Shown: positions 27,357-36,391 of the stretch, in pieces | Numbering within the stretch: the stretch's first letter is position 1 | Layout of the letters: every line of letters starts with the position of its first letter | Source: JAPPHA01 sp963662705 | GTDB lineage: Bacteria > Pseudomonadota > Alphaproteobacteria > Rhodobacterales > Rhodobacteraceae | Reading direction: 5' to 3' | DNA length: 64,000 nt | NCBI GenBank assembly: GCA_963662705.2 | Contig: OY759767.1 | Span: forward strand, 2,046,001-2,110,000 | Position numbers and translations under genes: made by a program | Notes under the pieces: generated by a model | The model's input: the letters and a program-made list of their open reading frames with translations, nothing else | Told to the model about the DNA's origin: nothing | Database searches by the model: none

Positions 27357-28343
27357 ATGCGGCATCTTGCTTCGAACCTCGTCAGTTTGCTCGTCGTGAC
27401 GCTCGTCGTTCTCGCGGGCGTACTTGCGTGGGGCCGCTACGAGTTCTACAGGGAAGGGCCACTCGATACCTCGCTGGAATTCGAGATTGCGCGGGGCGAA
27501 ACCCTGGGGCCGATTTCTGAACGGCTGGAGGCCAGAGGAGCGATTTCGAGCGCGGCCATTTTCCGGATAGGGGTCCGGTCACTCGATCGCGAGACCGATT
27601 TCAAATACGGTGAATACGAACTGCGGGCGGGCAGTTCGATGGATGCTGTTCTGGATGCCTTGACATCAGGACATGGAATTATTCATTGGGTCACAATTCC
27701 GGAAGGATTCACGGTCGCGCAAGTCATCGCGCGGTTGATGGAAACCGATCAGTTGGAAGGTGCGGTAACGAGTATCCCCCTCGAGGGATCGCTCGCACCT
27801 GAAACGTATGCGATCTCGCGCGGAGAATCCCGCCAGTCGGTGATCGATCGGATGAAAGAAGCCCAGGACGCCATTCTTGAAGAGGCGTGGAGCAACCGAA
27901 AAACCGACCTTCCCCTGGATTCTCCTGCAGAGGTGTTGATCCTGGCGTCGATTGTCGAAAAGGAAACCGGGGTCGGATCGGAAAGGGCGGAAGTCGCCGC
28001 CGTGTTTGCCAACAGGCTTCGCAGGGGCTGGCCGCTCCAGAGTGATCCCACTGTCGTGTACGGATTGACTCTCGGACAAGACAGCCTGGGCCGCGGGCTC
28101 ACGCGAAGCGAGTTGGACAAGGAAACGCCGTACAATACCTACCTCATTCGCGGATTGCCCCCGACACCGATCGCCAATCCCGGGAGGGCCGCGGTCGAGG
28201 CAACGGTACAGCCGAACGACTCGAAAAACATGTATTTCGTCGCTGACGGCTCGGGCGGGCACGTGTTTGCGGAAACGCTGGACCAGCACAACCGCAATGT
28301 GGCGAAGTGGCGGCGGATCGAACAAGAGAACGGAAATCGCTGA
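27357..28343 (+). CDS. mltG: Endolytic murein transglycosylase
   Basis: The 328-residue inner-membrane protein cleaves nascent glycan strands and so ends peptidoglycan chains. One N-terminal membrane helix (residues about 8-25, LVSLLVVTLVVLAGVLAWG) is followed by a LysM-like region and the YceG catalytic domain with VLILASIVEKETGV (catalytic Glu), VFANRLRRGWPLQSDPTVVY and LPPTPIANPG. ATG 27357, preferred to the in-frame start at 27210 inside fabF. An insertion sequence begins 84 bp downstream. Confidence 0.93.
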   Translation: MRHLASNLVSLLVVTLVVLAGVLAWGRYEFYREGPLDTSLEFEIARGETLGPISERLEARGAISSAAIFRIGVRSLDRETDFKYGEYELRAGSSMDAVLDALTSGHGIIHWVTIPEGFTVAQVIARLMETDQLEGAVTSIPLEGSLAPETYAISRGESRQSVIDRMKEAQDAILEEAWSNRKTDLPLDSPAEVLILASIVEKETGVGSERAEVAAVFANRLRRGWPLQSDPTVVYGLTLGQDSLGRGLTRSELDKETPYNTYLIRGLPPTPIANPGRAAVEATVQPNDSKNMYFVADGSGGHVFAETLDQHNRNVAKWRRIEQENGNR

Positions 28344-28417
28344 CTGACGCGGACCGAGCAGTTCCGGGTCTTGGCGAGAGTGCGGACAAGGTGGGACTGA
28401 ACACGTTGCACGCGTGC

Positions 28418-28427
28418 AGTCACGGGC
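28418..28427. repeat. Target-site duplication, left copy
   Basis: AGTCACGGGC is repeated directly at 30560-30569, flanking the insertion sequence. Ten base pairs agrees with the 8-10 bp expected for the ISAs1 family. Confidence 0.88.
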
Positions 28428-28446
28428 CAGGAACATTCTTTTGTTC
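28428..28446 (+). repeat. Left terminal inverted repeat of the insertion sequence
   Basis: CAGGAACATTCTTTTGTTC; matches the right end in 16 of 19 positions when reversed. The CAGG start fits ISAs1-family ends. Confidence 0.88.
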
Positions 28447-28684
28447 TGACTGAGTTGTGTGAGGTGATGGAGATTTTGCCTTGAGCCGGCATTCAAGCTG
28501 GATCCGGCCGTGACATTGTTTGTCATTTGTGTGGTCTGGGGAATGTTCGCTTGCCGTGGACGGCTGTCATGGCTCTGCCCGGGTCCGCTGATGGGGTTTT
28601 CGGGCCTGTCGGGCACAGGTGTTCGCACCGCGCCGCTCGACGGCGCGTCCGGGTGCTTTCTGCTCCAGGTTTGCGTCTGCGGGA

Positions 28685-30481
28685 TTATGCGGTTGGCGCG
28701 ATCAGGATCGCGTCGAGGGCCTCCTGCGCCCGTGCGGCATAATGGCGATTGGCCTCGGGCATGAAACGGAAGCGGCCGCCACAGCGCACGATGGCGATGG
28801 CCGCGTTGGTCAGGCAGGCGAGATTGCGTGGCATGTGCCGCACATACGCCCGGCATCGGTCTTCGTCGTAGGTGAAGTCTCGAACGTAGTGGACCCGGTT
28901 CTCGATGTGCCAGTGGTTGCGCACCAGGGCCAGCAATTCCTCGGGTCCGGCGCGCGCGGCGTCGAGCGAGGTCAGGCTCCAGATCACTTCGGTGCTGCGC
29001 TCGCCGGTCTTGATGACCTCACGCTCGCGCGTGATGCACAGTGCCTGCTGGCGTCCGTGGAGAGCGGCGTATCCGTCCCATTCGGCGCCGGAGAGGTCGA
29101 CGACGGCACAGCGGCGTCGCTCGATCCGGCCATGGCCCTTGTCGATGGTTTCGTGCCAGGGCGCGTTGGTGAAGTCGATCGCCTTGAGCTCGTTGTGGAT
29201 GGTTTCCTGGTTGTCCTTGATGGCGCTGAGCACATAATCGGCATCGCTCTCGAGCAGGTAACGCGCGGTCTCGTGCTGGGCATGCATCGCGTCGAGGGTG
29301 ACGGTGCGCCCGGCGAGACCGAGCCCGCTGGTGAGTTTGCGCACGGCCGGGATTTCGTTGCTCCTGGCATCGACCTCGACCTGCTTGAGGACCAGTCCGG
29401 TCCCGTGCTCGACCGCGGCGACCATCATGCGCCGCCCGTCTTCGGTCTGCTTCGAGGCGCCCCGGATGTCCTTTCCGTCCATGGCCACGGGGGCATGGGC
29501 GTCGCCGTGCTGGGCGGTCCATTGGCTGATGGCGTTGTCCAGCGTGTCGGGCGGCAGCTGAGCGAGGATGGTGTGGAAGGTGGTGGTGGTCGGCGCGGTG
29601 TAGCGTTGCTTGCTCTCGCTCCAGAACGCGCCCACGGCCTCGAGTTGCTCCTGCGCGAGCAGGGCGGCGAACTGGGCGAAGGCGGTCACGCCCCGGTAGC
29701 CGGCAAGCCGGGCCGCGACCGCGATCGCCAGAATGGTCCTGAGCGGATAACGCTTGCCCCGGGCATGGCGGCACTCGGGCACGTCGCCCAGGCATTCGAA
29801 CAGGCTGCGCAGCCGCGGCGTCGCCATCGGTTCGCCGTGTTGCCCGGCCCCCCAGTGTGGCGGTGTCTCGCTCCGGCCCAGCGCCTCTGTGGCGCCCTCT
29901 GTCAGTTCGTACACGAAGATCTCCTTGGGTTGGCCATGATGGCGCCAGCGCGCCGCGCCGCCGGGTTCGCGGGCAAAGCCGCGCGTGAAGCCCAGGGAGC
30001 GCCAGTTCGACGCGCGGTAGCAGGTCCCGGCAAAGAGCGCCGGGTCCACGAACGTCTCCGCCAGAAACACCGGAAAGCCGTGAACCGCCTGCATGTCCGC
30101 AGACAGCCGCCGCAGGCTCAGCCCCAGAACCCGCGAGGCCAGGTTGCGCACCCGTTCGGGCGTGAGGATGACGAAACGGGAATTGTTGGCGATCAGGTGC
30201 AGACGACGGAACTGCTGCTCGGACGTCCAGCCGATCCAGCGGTCGCGCGCAGCCAGCTTGAAGGCGCCGGATTGCCAGCCGATCAGTGCGAGCCAGGTCT
30301 CACCATGCACCGCGACATGGCGCAGGCCCTTGCCGAACACGCCATGGAACGACAGGTAATGGTGCTCCTCCACCAAACGGTCCCAACGCCGGTGCTCCCG
30401 ATCACCCCAGGTCGGGCGCACCGAAACAGAACGCAAGTCAATCAACGAATCAGGGGCCGGCAGCGTCTCCATGACCCGCAC
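28685..30481 (-). CDS. ISAs1-family DDE transposase fused to an N-terminal DruA-like (DUF4338) domain
   Basis: The 598-residue protein has two parts. Residues 1 to about 215 match the DUF4338/DruA pattern: WDRLVEEHHYLSFHG, RHVAVHGETWLALIGWQSGA, RLHLIANNSRFVIL, HGFPVFLAETFVDP and KEIFVYELTEGA. From about 220 an ISAs1 transposase follows with the presumed DDE residues in VAMDGKDIRGASK, VTLDAMHAQ and HWHIENRVHYVRDFTYDEDR. DruA is known from Druantia antiphage systems; its role in a transposase is unknown to me. Start is GTG 30481 or ATG 30472. The long open frame on the opposite strand is a shadow. Confidence 0.92.
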   Translation of the reverse strand: MRVMETLPAPDSLIDLRSVSVRPTWGDREHRRWDRLVEEHHYLSFHGVFGKGLRHVAVHGETWLALIGWQSGAFKLAARDRWIGWTSEQQFRRLHLIANNSRFVILTPERVRNLASRVLGLSLRRLSADMQAVHGFPVFLAETFVDPALFAGTCYRASNWRSLGFTRGFAREPGGAARWRHHGQPKEIFVYELTEGATEALGRSETPPHWGAGQHGEPMATPRLRSLFECLGDVPECRHARGKRYPLRTILAIAVAARLAGYRGVTAFAQFAALLAQEQLEAVGAFWSESKQRYTAPTTTTFHTILAQLPPDTLDNAISQWTAQHGDAHAPVAMDGKDIRGASKQTEDGRRMMVAAVEHGTGLVLKQVEVDARSNEIPAVRKLTSGLGLAGRTVTLDAMHAQHETARYLLESDADYVLSAIKDNQETIHNELKAIDFTNAPWHETIDKGHGRIERRRCAVVDLSGAEWDGYAALHGRQQALCITREREVIKTGERSTEVIWSLTSLDAARAGPEELLALVRNHWHIENRVHYVRDFTYDEDRCRAYVRHMPRNLACLTNAAIAIVRCGGRFRFMPEANRHYAARAQEALDAILIAPTA

Positions 30482-30540
30482 TGTGCCATAGCGAAAACAG
30501 AATGGCCAGTACCTATATCAGGCCAAACCCATCACCTTGC

Positions 30541-30559
30541 GAACAAAAGAATAGCCCTG
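30541..30559 (-). repeat. Right terminal inverted repeat of the insertion sequence
   Basis: Reads CAGGGCTATTCTTTTGTTC on the minus strand and pairs with the left end at 28428-28446. Confidence 0.88.
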
Positions 30560-30569
30560 AGTCACGGGC
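30560..30569. repeat. Target-site duplication, right copy
   Basis: AGTCACGGGC, identical to 28418-28427. Confidence 0.88.
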
Positions 30570-30640
30570 ATCGCGGTTCGACACGCAGGATTTGACATGC
30601 TAGTCTGCAGGCATCCCGGCACAAGGGAAGGTGAACGACG

Positions 30641-31456
30641 ATGACAGCGGAAAAGATCGATCCCGCAATTGCGACGCTTGATCCGGTCTGGGAGCGCGTA
30701 CGGCGGGAAGCCGAGGATATCGTCAAGCGCGAACCGATATTGGGAGGCGCCGTACACTCTGGCGTTCTCCACCACGGATCACTCGAGAAGACGATGAGCT
30801 ACAGGATTTCCCTGAAGCTCGCTTCGAATGAAATGTCTGCGCAAATCATACTTGGTATCGTCGAGGAAGCGTATTCTTCGGATTCGACTCTCGGTGAGGC
30901 CTCCAGGGCGGACGTGGTTGCTGTCTACGACCGCGATCCGGCATGCCACTACTTCATTCAGCCAATCCTGTTCTTCAAGGGCTACCAGGCCGTACAGGGG
31001 TATCGTGTCGGCAACTGGCTGTGGAAGAACGGTCGCAAGGACCTTGCCTACTTCTTCCAGATGCGTATCTCGGAGGTCTTCGGCATTGATATTCACCCCG
31101 GTGCGGTCATCGGGCAAGGAATCATGATCGACCATGCGCATTCGATCGTGATCGGCGAGACTGCCGTCGTCGGAGACAATGTGTCGATGCTTCATTCGGT
31201 CACCCTTGGTGGAACCGGCAAGGCCGACGGCGACCGGCATCCGAAGATCGAGAACGGCGTGCTGATCGGGGCTGGAGCCAAGGTGCTTGGAAACATCCGG
31301 GTTGGCTATTGCAGCAGGATCGCTGCCGGCTCGGTGGTGCTGGAGGAAGTTCCTCCATGCAAGACCGTTGCGGGTGTTCCTGCGCGCATCGTGGGAGAAG
31401 CGGGCTGTGACCAACCGTCTCGAACGATGAACCAGTTGCTACGGGAACAGTGCTGA
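30641..31456 (+). CDS. cysE: Serine O-acetyltransferase
   Basis: The 271-residue enzyme makes O-acetylserine for cysteine synthesis. An N-terminal helical domain (residues 1-145) precedes a left-handed beta-helix of hexapeptide repeats with FGIDIHPGAVIGQGIMIDHA and the catalytic-histidine-containing GIMIDHAHSIVIGETAVVGD and LHSVTLGGTGKADGDRHPKI. ATG 30641 follows gggaaggtgaacgacg. Its promoter must lie in the short space to the right of the insertion sequence or inside the element's end, so the insertion might have changed its expression. Confidence 0.95.
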   Translation: MTAEKIDPAIATLDPVWERVRREAEDIVKREPILGGAVHSGVLHHGSLEKTMSYRISLKLASNEMSAQIILGIVEEAYSSDSTLGEASRADVVAVYDRDPACHYFIQPILFFKGYQAVQGYRVGNWLWKNGRKDLAYFFQMRISEVFGIDIHPGAVIGQGIMIDHAHSIVIGETAVVGDNVSMLHSVTLGGTGKADGDRHPKIENGVLIGAGAKVLGNIRVGYCSRIAAGSVVLEEVPPCKTVAGVPARIVGEAGCDQPSRTMNQLLREQC

Positions 31457-31815
31457 GAATTTCCTGCCGGGGGTTTGGCTGCTCAAACCAGAGTGAACGG
31501 TCCTGAAGGCCGACAGGTCCGCCCTTAGGCCTTCTGAGGCTGATTTCGAATAGCCTTCAATGGTTCACAGGCGGTATTGCGTTGAACGCGCATGATCTGA
31601 ATTGCTGAAAAACGACCGATTACAAGAACAGTGCACAAGTCGGGGTTTTTCTTGCCGACGCACGGCCCCGTAGCCGGGGAGATTGGCATCCGTATCGCTG
31701 GCTGCACCTGGCGGGCTGTTTGCCGCAACCTCGCCGCCCCGAAAGGTTCGACCGGGAGACGGGATGGAACACGTCCGGCACCAGTTCCGGATTGGTCAGT
31801 GCCCTTGCCGTATTT
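31457..31815. other. Intergenic region between cysE and pdhC (convergent)
   Basis: No gene is supported. GAAGGCC (31505-31511) and GGCCTTC (31528-31534) form a 7-bp stem with a 16-nt loop about 50 bp after cysE and could be a weak terminator; no T run follows. Frames at 31525-31907 overlap the pdhC end and lack motifs. Confidence 0.45.
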
Positions 31816-33168
31816 CTACACGAGAAGTGTCGCAGGATTTTCCAGGTAACCGGTGAAAACCTCAAGAAACCGTGCTCCCAAGGCACCGTCAATGGCTCGA
31901 TGATCAACCGACATCGTGACTTCCATTACAGTCGCGGCCTCAAAGCTGTCGTCACTCGCAATCACCGGACACCGGCGCCCGGCTCCGATCGCAAGAATGA
32001 AGCTGTGGGGTGGATTGATAACCGCATCGAAACTGTCGATCCCGAACATCCCGAGATTCGAAATCGTGCAGCTCCCGCCCGTGTATTCTTCGGGCGCCAG
32101 TTTGCGGTTTCTCGCGCGTTTCGCCAGGTCTTTCATCATTTCGGAGATCGCCGAGAGTTTCATGGTCTCGCAGTCACGTATGACTGGTGTCAACAAGCCT
32201 CCTTCAACGGCGACGGCGACGGCGACGTCGGATGCATCGAAGCGGACGATTCTGTCGCCTGCCCAGATCGCGTTGCATTCGGGCATGTCCTGCAGCGAAT
32301 CTGCACAGGCTTTGATGATGAAATCATTGACCGAGACCCGGATCCCCCTGTGTTCAAGACCAGAATTGATGTCCGAACGCAAATCAATGAGTCGATCGAT
32401 TGAGACTTTCCGCCGCAAGTAGAAGTGCGGAATTGTCTGTTTTGCTTCGGTCAATTTGGCAGCGACTGTCTTCCTCATGCCGTCCAGACCGAATTCGGTG
32501 TGGGATCGATCACGGTAGGCAGAAAGCACGTCCTTGCGTGCGGCAATTCCGAACGGCTCAGGTGGCCTGGCGCGCGCGTCCGAGACGGCTGGCTTGGCCT
32601 CAACCTTGTCCGGCTGTTGCTCGAACCCCTCGATATCCCGTTTGATTATTCGTCCGTGATGGCCCGTGCCCTTGACTGATGCGAGGTCAATGCCTCGGGC
32701 CCTGGCTAGTTTCCGGGCGAGGGGTGACGCAATGATTCGACCGGCACGGGTTTCGCCGCCTGCAGGCTGCGTATCGGTCCGTGGCCGGTCTCGGGCTGCG
32801 GAATCGTCTCCGTTTGCACGCTCATCCATTCCGGGATCCGCCGGTAACGGCGTTTGTGGAACGGGATCGGACTCGGAGAACTGGAGCGCCGTTTCGTCGT
32901 CAAGAACGGCGTCAGAAATCTGTTCATCATCTTCCGCGAGGATCGCGATAGCGGAATTTACGGCGACATTCTCGGTGCCTTCCGGAACAAGAATCCTGGC
33001 AATCGTCCCTTCGTCGACCGCTTCGAATTCCATGACCGCCTTGTCGGTCTCGATCTCGGCGAGCAGGTCGCCGGCGGATACGGAATCGCCTTCCTCGACC
33101 AGCCACTTGGCCAATGTCCCTGCCTCCATCGTGGGCGACAGCGCAGGCATCAACAGTTTGATGGGCAT
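31816..33168 (-). CDS. pdhC: Pyruvate dehydrogenase E2, dihydrolipoyl acetyltransferase
   Basis: The 450-residue core subunit transfers acetyl from lipoamide to CoA. Residues 1-78 are a lipoyl domain with the modified lysine in IETDKAVMEFEAVDEG, followed by an acidic linker, an E3/E1-binding domain (IIASPLARKLARARGIDLAS, about 135-170) and the catalytic domain ending with the active-site motif MSVDHRAIDGALGARFLE. There is one lipoyl domain here and a further one on E1-beta. It follows pdhB by 12 bp. An E3 gene (lpd) is not in the window. Confidence 0.95.
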   Translation of the reverse strand: MPIKLLMPALSPTMEAGTLAKWLVEEGDSVSAGDLLAEIETDKAVMEFEAVDEGTIARILVPEGTENVAVNSAIAILAEDDEQISDAVLDDETALQFSESDPVPQTPLPADPGMDERANGDDSAARDRPRTDTQPAGGETRAGRIIASPLARKLARARGIDLASVKGTGHHGRIIKRDIEGFEQQPDKVEAKPAVSDARARPPEPFGIAARKDVLSAYRDRSHTEFGLDGMRKTVAAKLTEAKQTIPHFYLRRKVSIDRLIDLRSDINSGLEHRGIRVSVNDFIIKACADSLQDMPECNAIWAGDRIVRFDASDVAVAVAVEGGLLTPVIRDCETMKLSAISEMMKDLAKRARNRKLAPEEYTGGSCTISNLGMFGIDSFDAVINPPHSFILAIGAGRRCPVIASDDSFEAATVMEVTMSVDHRAIDGALGARFLEVFTGYLENPATLLV

Positions 33169-33180
33169 GTCCTGGGCTCG

Positions 33181-34584
33181 CTAGCTGTACGTGACCGATC
33201 GAACCGCTTCGACGACCTCGTCAGAACTTACGAGCGCAAGGCGTTCCAGATTAGCCGCATATGGCATCGGGACATCCTTGCCGGTGCAATTGATGACCGG
33301 AGCATCGAGATCATCAAATGCACGTTCCATGAGCACTGCGGAAACATGATTGCCAACTGAACAGACCGGGAATCCTTCTTCCACTGTCACGCAACGATTT
33401 GTCTTGGCGACCGAGCGAATGATGGCATCCGTGTCCATTGGCCGGAGTGTCCTGAGATCAAGGACCTCGGCATCAATGCCGTCTGCCGACAGCCTCTCGG
33501 CCGCCTCGAGGGCGAATTGCATGCCGATGCCGAAACTGACGATGGTGACATCATTGCCTTCCCGCCAAATCCTTGCCTTGCCGATGGGAACACTGTGGTC
33601 GTCGACATCGGGAACCGGGAAGCTCCGGCCGTAGAGGATTTCGTTTTCGAGAAAGATGACGGGATTGGGGTCACGAATGGCTGACTTCAACAATCCCTTG
33701 GCATCCGCAGACGAGTACGGCTGAACAACCTTCAGGCCAGGAATATGCGAATACCAGGCGGCGTAGTCCTGGCTGTGCTGGGCCGCCACGCGGGCTGCCG
33801 CCCCGTTTGGGCCACGAAAGACGATCGGGCATCCCATTTGACCACCCGACATGTACAGAGTCTTTGCAGCAGAATTTACAATTTGGTCAATGGCTTGCAT
33901 GGAAAAATTGAAGGTCATGAATTCGACGATCGGACGAAGTCCGGCGAATGCCGCGCCAACGGCGAGACCGGTAAAGCCATGCTCGGTTATGGGCGTGTCG
34001 ATCACGCGGGACGGGCCGAACTCCTCCAGCAGCCCTTGGGATACCTTGTATGCGCCCTGGTATTCCGCGACCTCCTCTCCCATCAGGAAGACGTCCGGGT
34101 TGGCGCGCATTTCCTCCGCCATCGCCTGGCGTAGCGCGTCGCGGACCGTGGTATTCGTCATGTCCGATTTGCCTGGTGTGACCTCGCGTGCCTGTGCGAC
34201 GTCAGGCCTGGTTCCGTCGCCGGTCCTTGCATCGATTCGTGCGGGCGTATCGGGGACCGACCCAAGGCTCTGGCCGGCGCTCCAGGCGCCGTCATGGCTG
34301 CCAGCCTGGCCCGTTTCGGTTTCCGTATCCCCGTCATCGTCTTCTTCGATCAGCAGGGCAATCGGCGAGTTGATCGCAACTGACTCGGTTCCGGCAGGCA
34401 CAAGCAACTTTGAAATCGTTCCTTCCTCGACCGCTTCGAGCTCCATGATCGCCTTGTCAGTCTCGATTTCCGCGATGACCTGCCCGGACGAAACGACTTC
34501 GCCTTCCTCGACAAGCCATTTGGCGACGGTTCCCTGTTCCATGGTCGGAGACAACGCGGGCATGAGAATCTGTGTTGCCATCAT
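33181..34584 (-). CDS. pdhB: Pyruvate dehydrogenase E1 beta subunit with N-terminal lipoyl domain
   Basis: The 467-residue protein begins with a lipoyl domain (ILMPALSPTMEQGTVAKWLV; modified Lys in IETDKAIMELEAVEEG), then an acidic linker to about residue 140, and the transketolase-like E1-beta domain (DVFLMGEEVAEYQGAYKVSQ; RVIDTPITEHGFTGLAVGAA; RGPNGAAARVAAQHSQDY). The lipoyl-E1-beta fusion is an established alphaproteobacterial feature. ATG 34584 after AAGGA. It lies 9 bp after pdhA and heterotetramerises with it. Confidence 0.95.
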   Translation of the reverse strand: MMATQILMPALSPTMEQGTVAKWLVEEGEVVSSGQVIAEIETDKAIMELEAVEEGTISKLLVPAGTESVAINSPIALLIEEDDDGDTETETGQAGSHDGAWSAGQSLGSVPDTPARIDARTGDGTRPDVAQAREVTPGKSDMTNTTVRDALRQAMAEEMRANPDVFLMGEEVAEYQGAYKVSQGLLEEFGPSRVIDTPITEHGFTGLAVGAAFAGLRPIVEFMTFNFSMQAIDQIVNSAAKTLYMSGGQMGCPIVFRGPNGAAARVAAQHSQDYAAWYSHIPGLKVVQPYSSADAKGLLKSAIRDPNPVIFLENEILYGRSFPVPDVDDHSVPIGKARIWREGNDVTIVSFGIGMQFALEAAERLSADGIDAEVLDLRTLRPMDTDAIIRSVAKTNRCVTVEEGFPVCSVGNHVSAVLMERAFDDLDAPVINCTGKDVPMPYAANLERLALVSSDEVVEAVRSVTYS

Positions 34585-34593
34585 GGAATCCTT

Positions 34594-35583
34594 TCAGGCG
34601 TACACGTCGGTATACAGATCATCCTCCGGTGGTTCCGGACTGGATGTCGCAAACGTGGCAGCCTTGTTGACGACAGCCCTGATTTCCTTGTCCACGGCTT
34701 TCAGCGCATCGTCGTCGGCATGGCCTTCTCCGACAATTCGGTCACGAATTCGGTCGATCGGATCGCTTTCTTCGCGAACTTTCTTGACTTCGTCTCGCGT
34801 CCGATACTTGGCTGGATCGGACATGGAATGACCCCGGTAACGGTATGTTTTCATTTCGAGGATGAATGGTCCATTTCCCGCGCGACACACTTTGGCGGCA
34901 CGTTCGCCGGCTGCTCTGACCTCAAGAACGTCCATGCCGTCGACGGTTTCGCCGCTTATCCCGAAAGCTTCTCCTCGCGTATACAACTCGGGAGTTGACG
35001 AAGCCCTGCCCTGAGCCGTTCCCATGGCGTACTGGTTGTTTTCGATCACAAAAATGCAGGGAAGATTCCAAAGGCTGGCCATGTTGAAGGTTTCGTAGAC
35101 CTGCCCCTGGTTTGCCGCGCCTTCACCAAAATACGTGAAACAGACATTGTCAGTCTTTCGATACCAGTTGGCAAAAGCAAGACCGGCACCGATAGGAACC
35201 TGCGCGGCGACAATTCCGTGACCACCGAAAAAATTCCTTTCGATCGAGAACATGTGCATCGATCCGCCTTTGCCGCGTGAATAACCGCCGACCCTGCCGG
35301 TCAGTTCGGCCATGACGCCATCCGGGTTCATCCCGCATGCCAGCATGTGTCCGTGGTCCCGGTATGACGTAATGCGTTGGTCTCCTTCGCGTGCGATGGC
35401 TTCCAGCCCGACAACAACGGCTTCCTGACCGATGTACAAATGGCAGAATCCGCCGATTTCTCCCATTCCGTACAACTGCCCGGTCTTTTCCTCAAAGCGC
35501 CTGATGAGGAGCATGGAGCGGTAATAGTCGAGAAGTTCGCTTCCCTGCACCTTGGGCTGCCGGGAGGATTTCCGCCTTGCCAT
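34594..35583 (-). CDS. pdhA: Pyruvate dehydrogenase E1 alpha subunit
   Basis: The 329-residue subunit binds thiamine diphosphate. The TPP motif is GEGAANQGQVYETFNMASLW...NNQ, preceded by GGSMHMFSIERNFFGGHGIV; the phosphorylation-loop-like region is TYRYRGHSMSDPAKYR. ATG 35583 follows GGAAGG with 7-nt spacing and gives the usual MARRK start, so the longer frame from 35676 is not preferred. It is the first gene of pdhA-pdhB-pdhC; ftsB lies 203 bp upstream. Confidence 0.95.
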   Translation of the reverse strand: MARRKSSRQPKVQGSELLDYYRSMLLIRRFEEKTGQLYGMGEIGGFCHLYIGQEAVVVGLEAIAREGDQRITSYRDHGHMLACGMNPDGVMAELTGRVGGYSRGKGGSMHMFSIERNFFGGHGIVAAQVPIGAGLAFANWYRKTDNVCFTYFGEGAANQGQVYETFNMASLWNLPCIFVIENNQYAMGTAQGRASSTPELYTRGEAFGISGETVDGMDVLEVRAAGERAAKVCRAGNGPFILEMKTYRYRGHSMSDPAKYRTRDEVKKVREESDPIDRIRDRIVGEGHADDDALKAVDKEIRAVVNKAATFATSSPEPPEDDLYTDVYA

Positions 35584-35786
35584 CGTCGCGCCTTCCGAAT
35601 TCGGTTCGAATTTGGCCGGATCATAGTCAATCGGGTGACAACTTGCACGATCGATTTTGGCCGTCGTGCGTTGCATGAAACCTCAAGATGCTGGCCCGGG
35701 CGGGGAGTTTATTCGCCTACCTTGGTGAACGTGGGTGCAGCCGGGTTCGAGAGGAGGCATCCGCGCAAACCACGGGCCAATCAGAT

Positions 35787-36089
35787 TCATTGAATGACAA
35801 TTTCGTCCCCGCGCGCATAGCCGAGGACGTCCCGGACACGTTCGTCCAGCAGGTCGAGATCGAGAAAATCGTCCGAAAGGCGGCGAACCTTGTTCTCCAG
35901 TTCCTTGCGTTGCCGGGTCAGACTTGCCAACTGCTGCTCAGCTTCCGCCACGTCGGCCGTGACCTGCTCGCGTTGCATTTGCCCGAAATCTCCATGGACT
36001 GCAGCCCACGAAAAATATCCCGCCGCTGCCAATGCTGCGAACCCAAACACGGCCATTCCAATAAATGACGGCCTTTTTTCCGGATCCAT
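35787..36089 (-). CDS. ftsB: FtsB/DivIC-family septum formation initiator
   Basis: The 100-residue protein has one N-terminal membrane helix (residues about 10-29, GMAVFGFAALAAAGYFSWAA), a coiled coil (about 40-72, VTADVAEAEQQLASLTRQRK), and the C-terminal LDLLDERVRDVLGYARGDEIV typical of DivIC proteins upstream of pdhA in Alphaproteobacteria. FtsB works with FtsL and FtsQ at the division site. The eno gene that often accompanies it is not here. Confidence 0.85.
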   Translation of the reverse strand: MDPEKRPSFIGMAVFGFAALAAAGYFSWAAVHGDFGQMQREQVTADVAEAEQQLASLTRQRKELENKVRRLSDDFLDLDLLDERVRDVLGYARGDEIVIQ

Positions 36090-36391
36090 TACTGCTGCCT
36101 CGATCCCGGTTCCTGCCGGTTTACTCCACTATTTCACAATCGCAATGCCGTGTAAATCGTTTGGCGGCTGCGCACGCCCGTGGAGACGGACAAGGCCTCT
36201 CCGAATGGCCGCGGTGATCATGCGCATGGCGTTTTCGGTAACGGGTGACTTGAACCGATCGAAGGGCAGGGTCGGAATCGATCAACGAACGTTCAGTTTC
36301 GAGGCAACCTTCCACGATACTGCTCAAGGGCGGAACAGGTCCCCGTCGTTTCGAAGGACAAGATTCCGACGCCACATGGACAGGACCGGAT
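36090..36391. other. Intergenic region between fba and ftsB
   Basis: I see no gene, tRNA or clear terminator in these 302 bp. A minus-strand frame entering from fba (36121-36990) is a shadow of the aldolase gene. Confidence 0.5.

Larger units (their letters stand above)
28428..30559 (-). mobile_element. Complete ISAs1-family insertion sequence with DruA-domain fusion
   Basis: The element is 2132 bp, bounded by imperfect 19-bp inverted repeats: CAGGAACATTCTTTTGTTC at 28428-28446 and, on the opposite strand, CAGGGCTATTCTTTTGTTC at 30559-30541 (three mismatches). A 10-bp direct repeat flanks it. The single gene fills most of it. Typical ISAs1 elements are about 1.2-1.4 kb; the extra length is the N-terminal DUF4338-like domain of the transposase. 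The intact ends, duplication and reading frame suggest a recent, possibly active insertion. It separates mltG from cysE without breaking either. Confidence 0.92.

Noticed and set aside
28619..30595. A 658-codon open frame on the plus strand across the insertion sequence
   Set aside because: It is the antisense shadow of the GC-rich transposase gene; its translation has no domain and it overruns the insertion-sequence right end.
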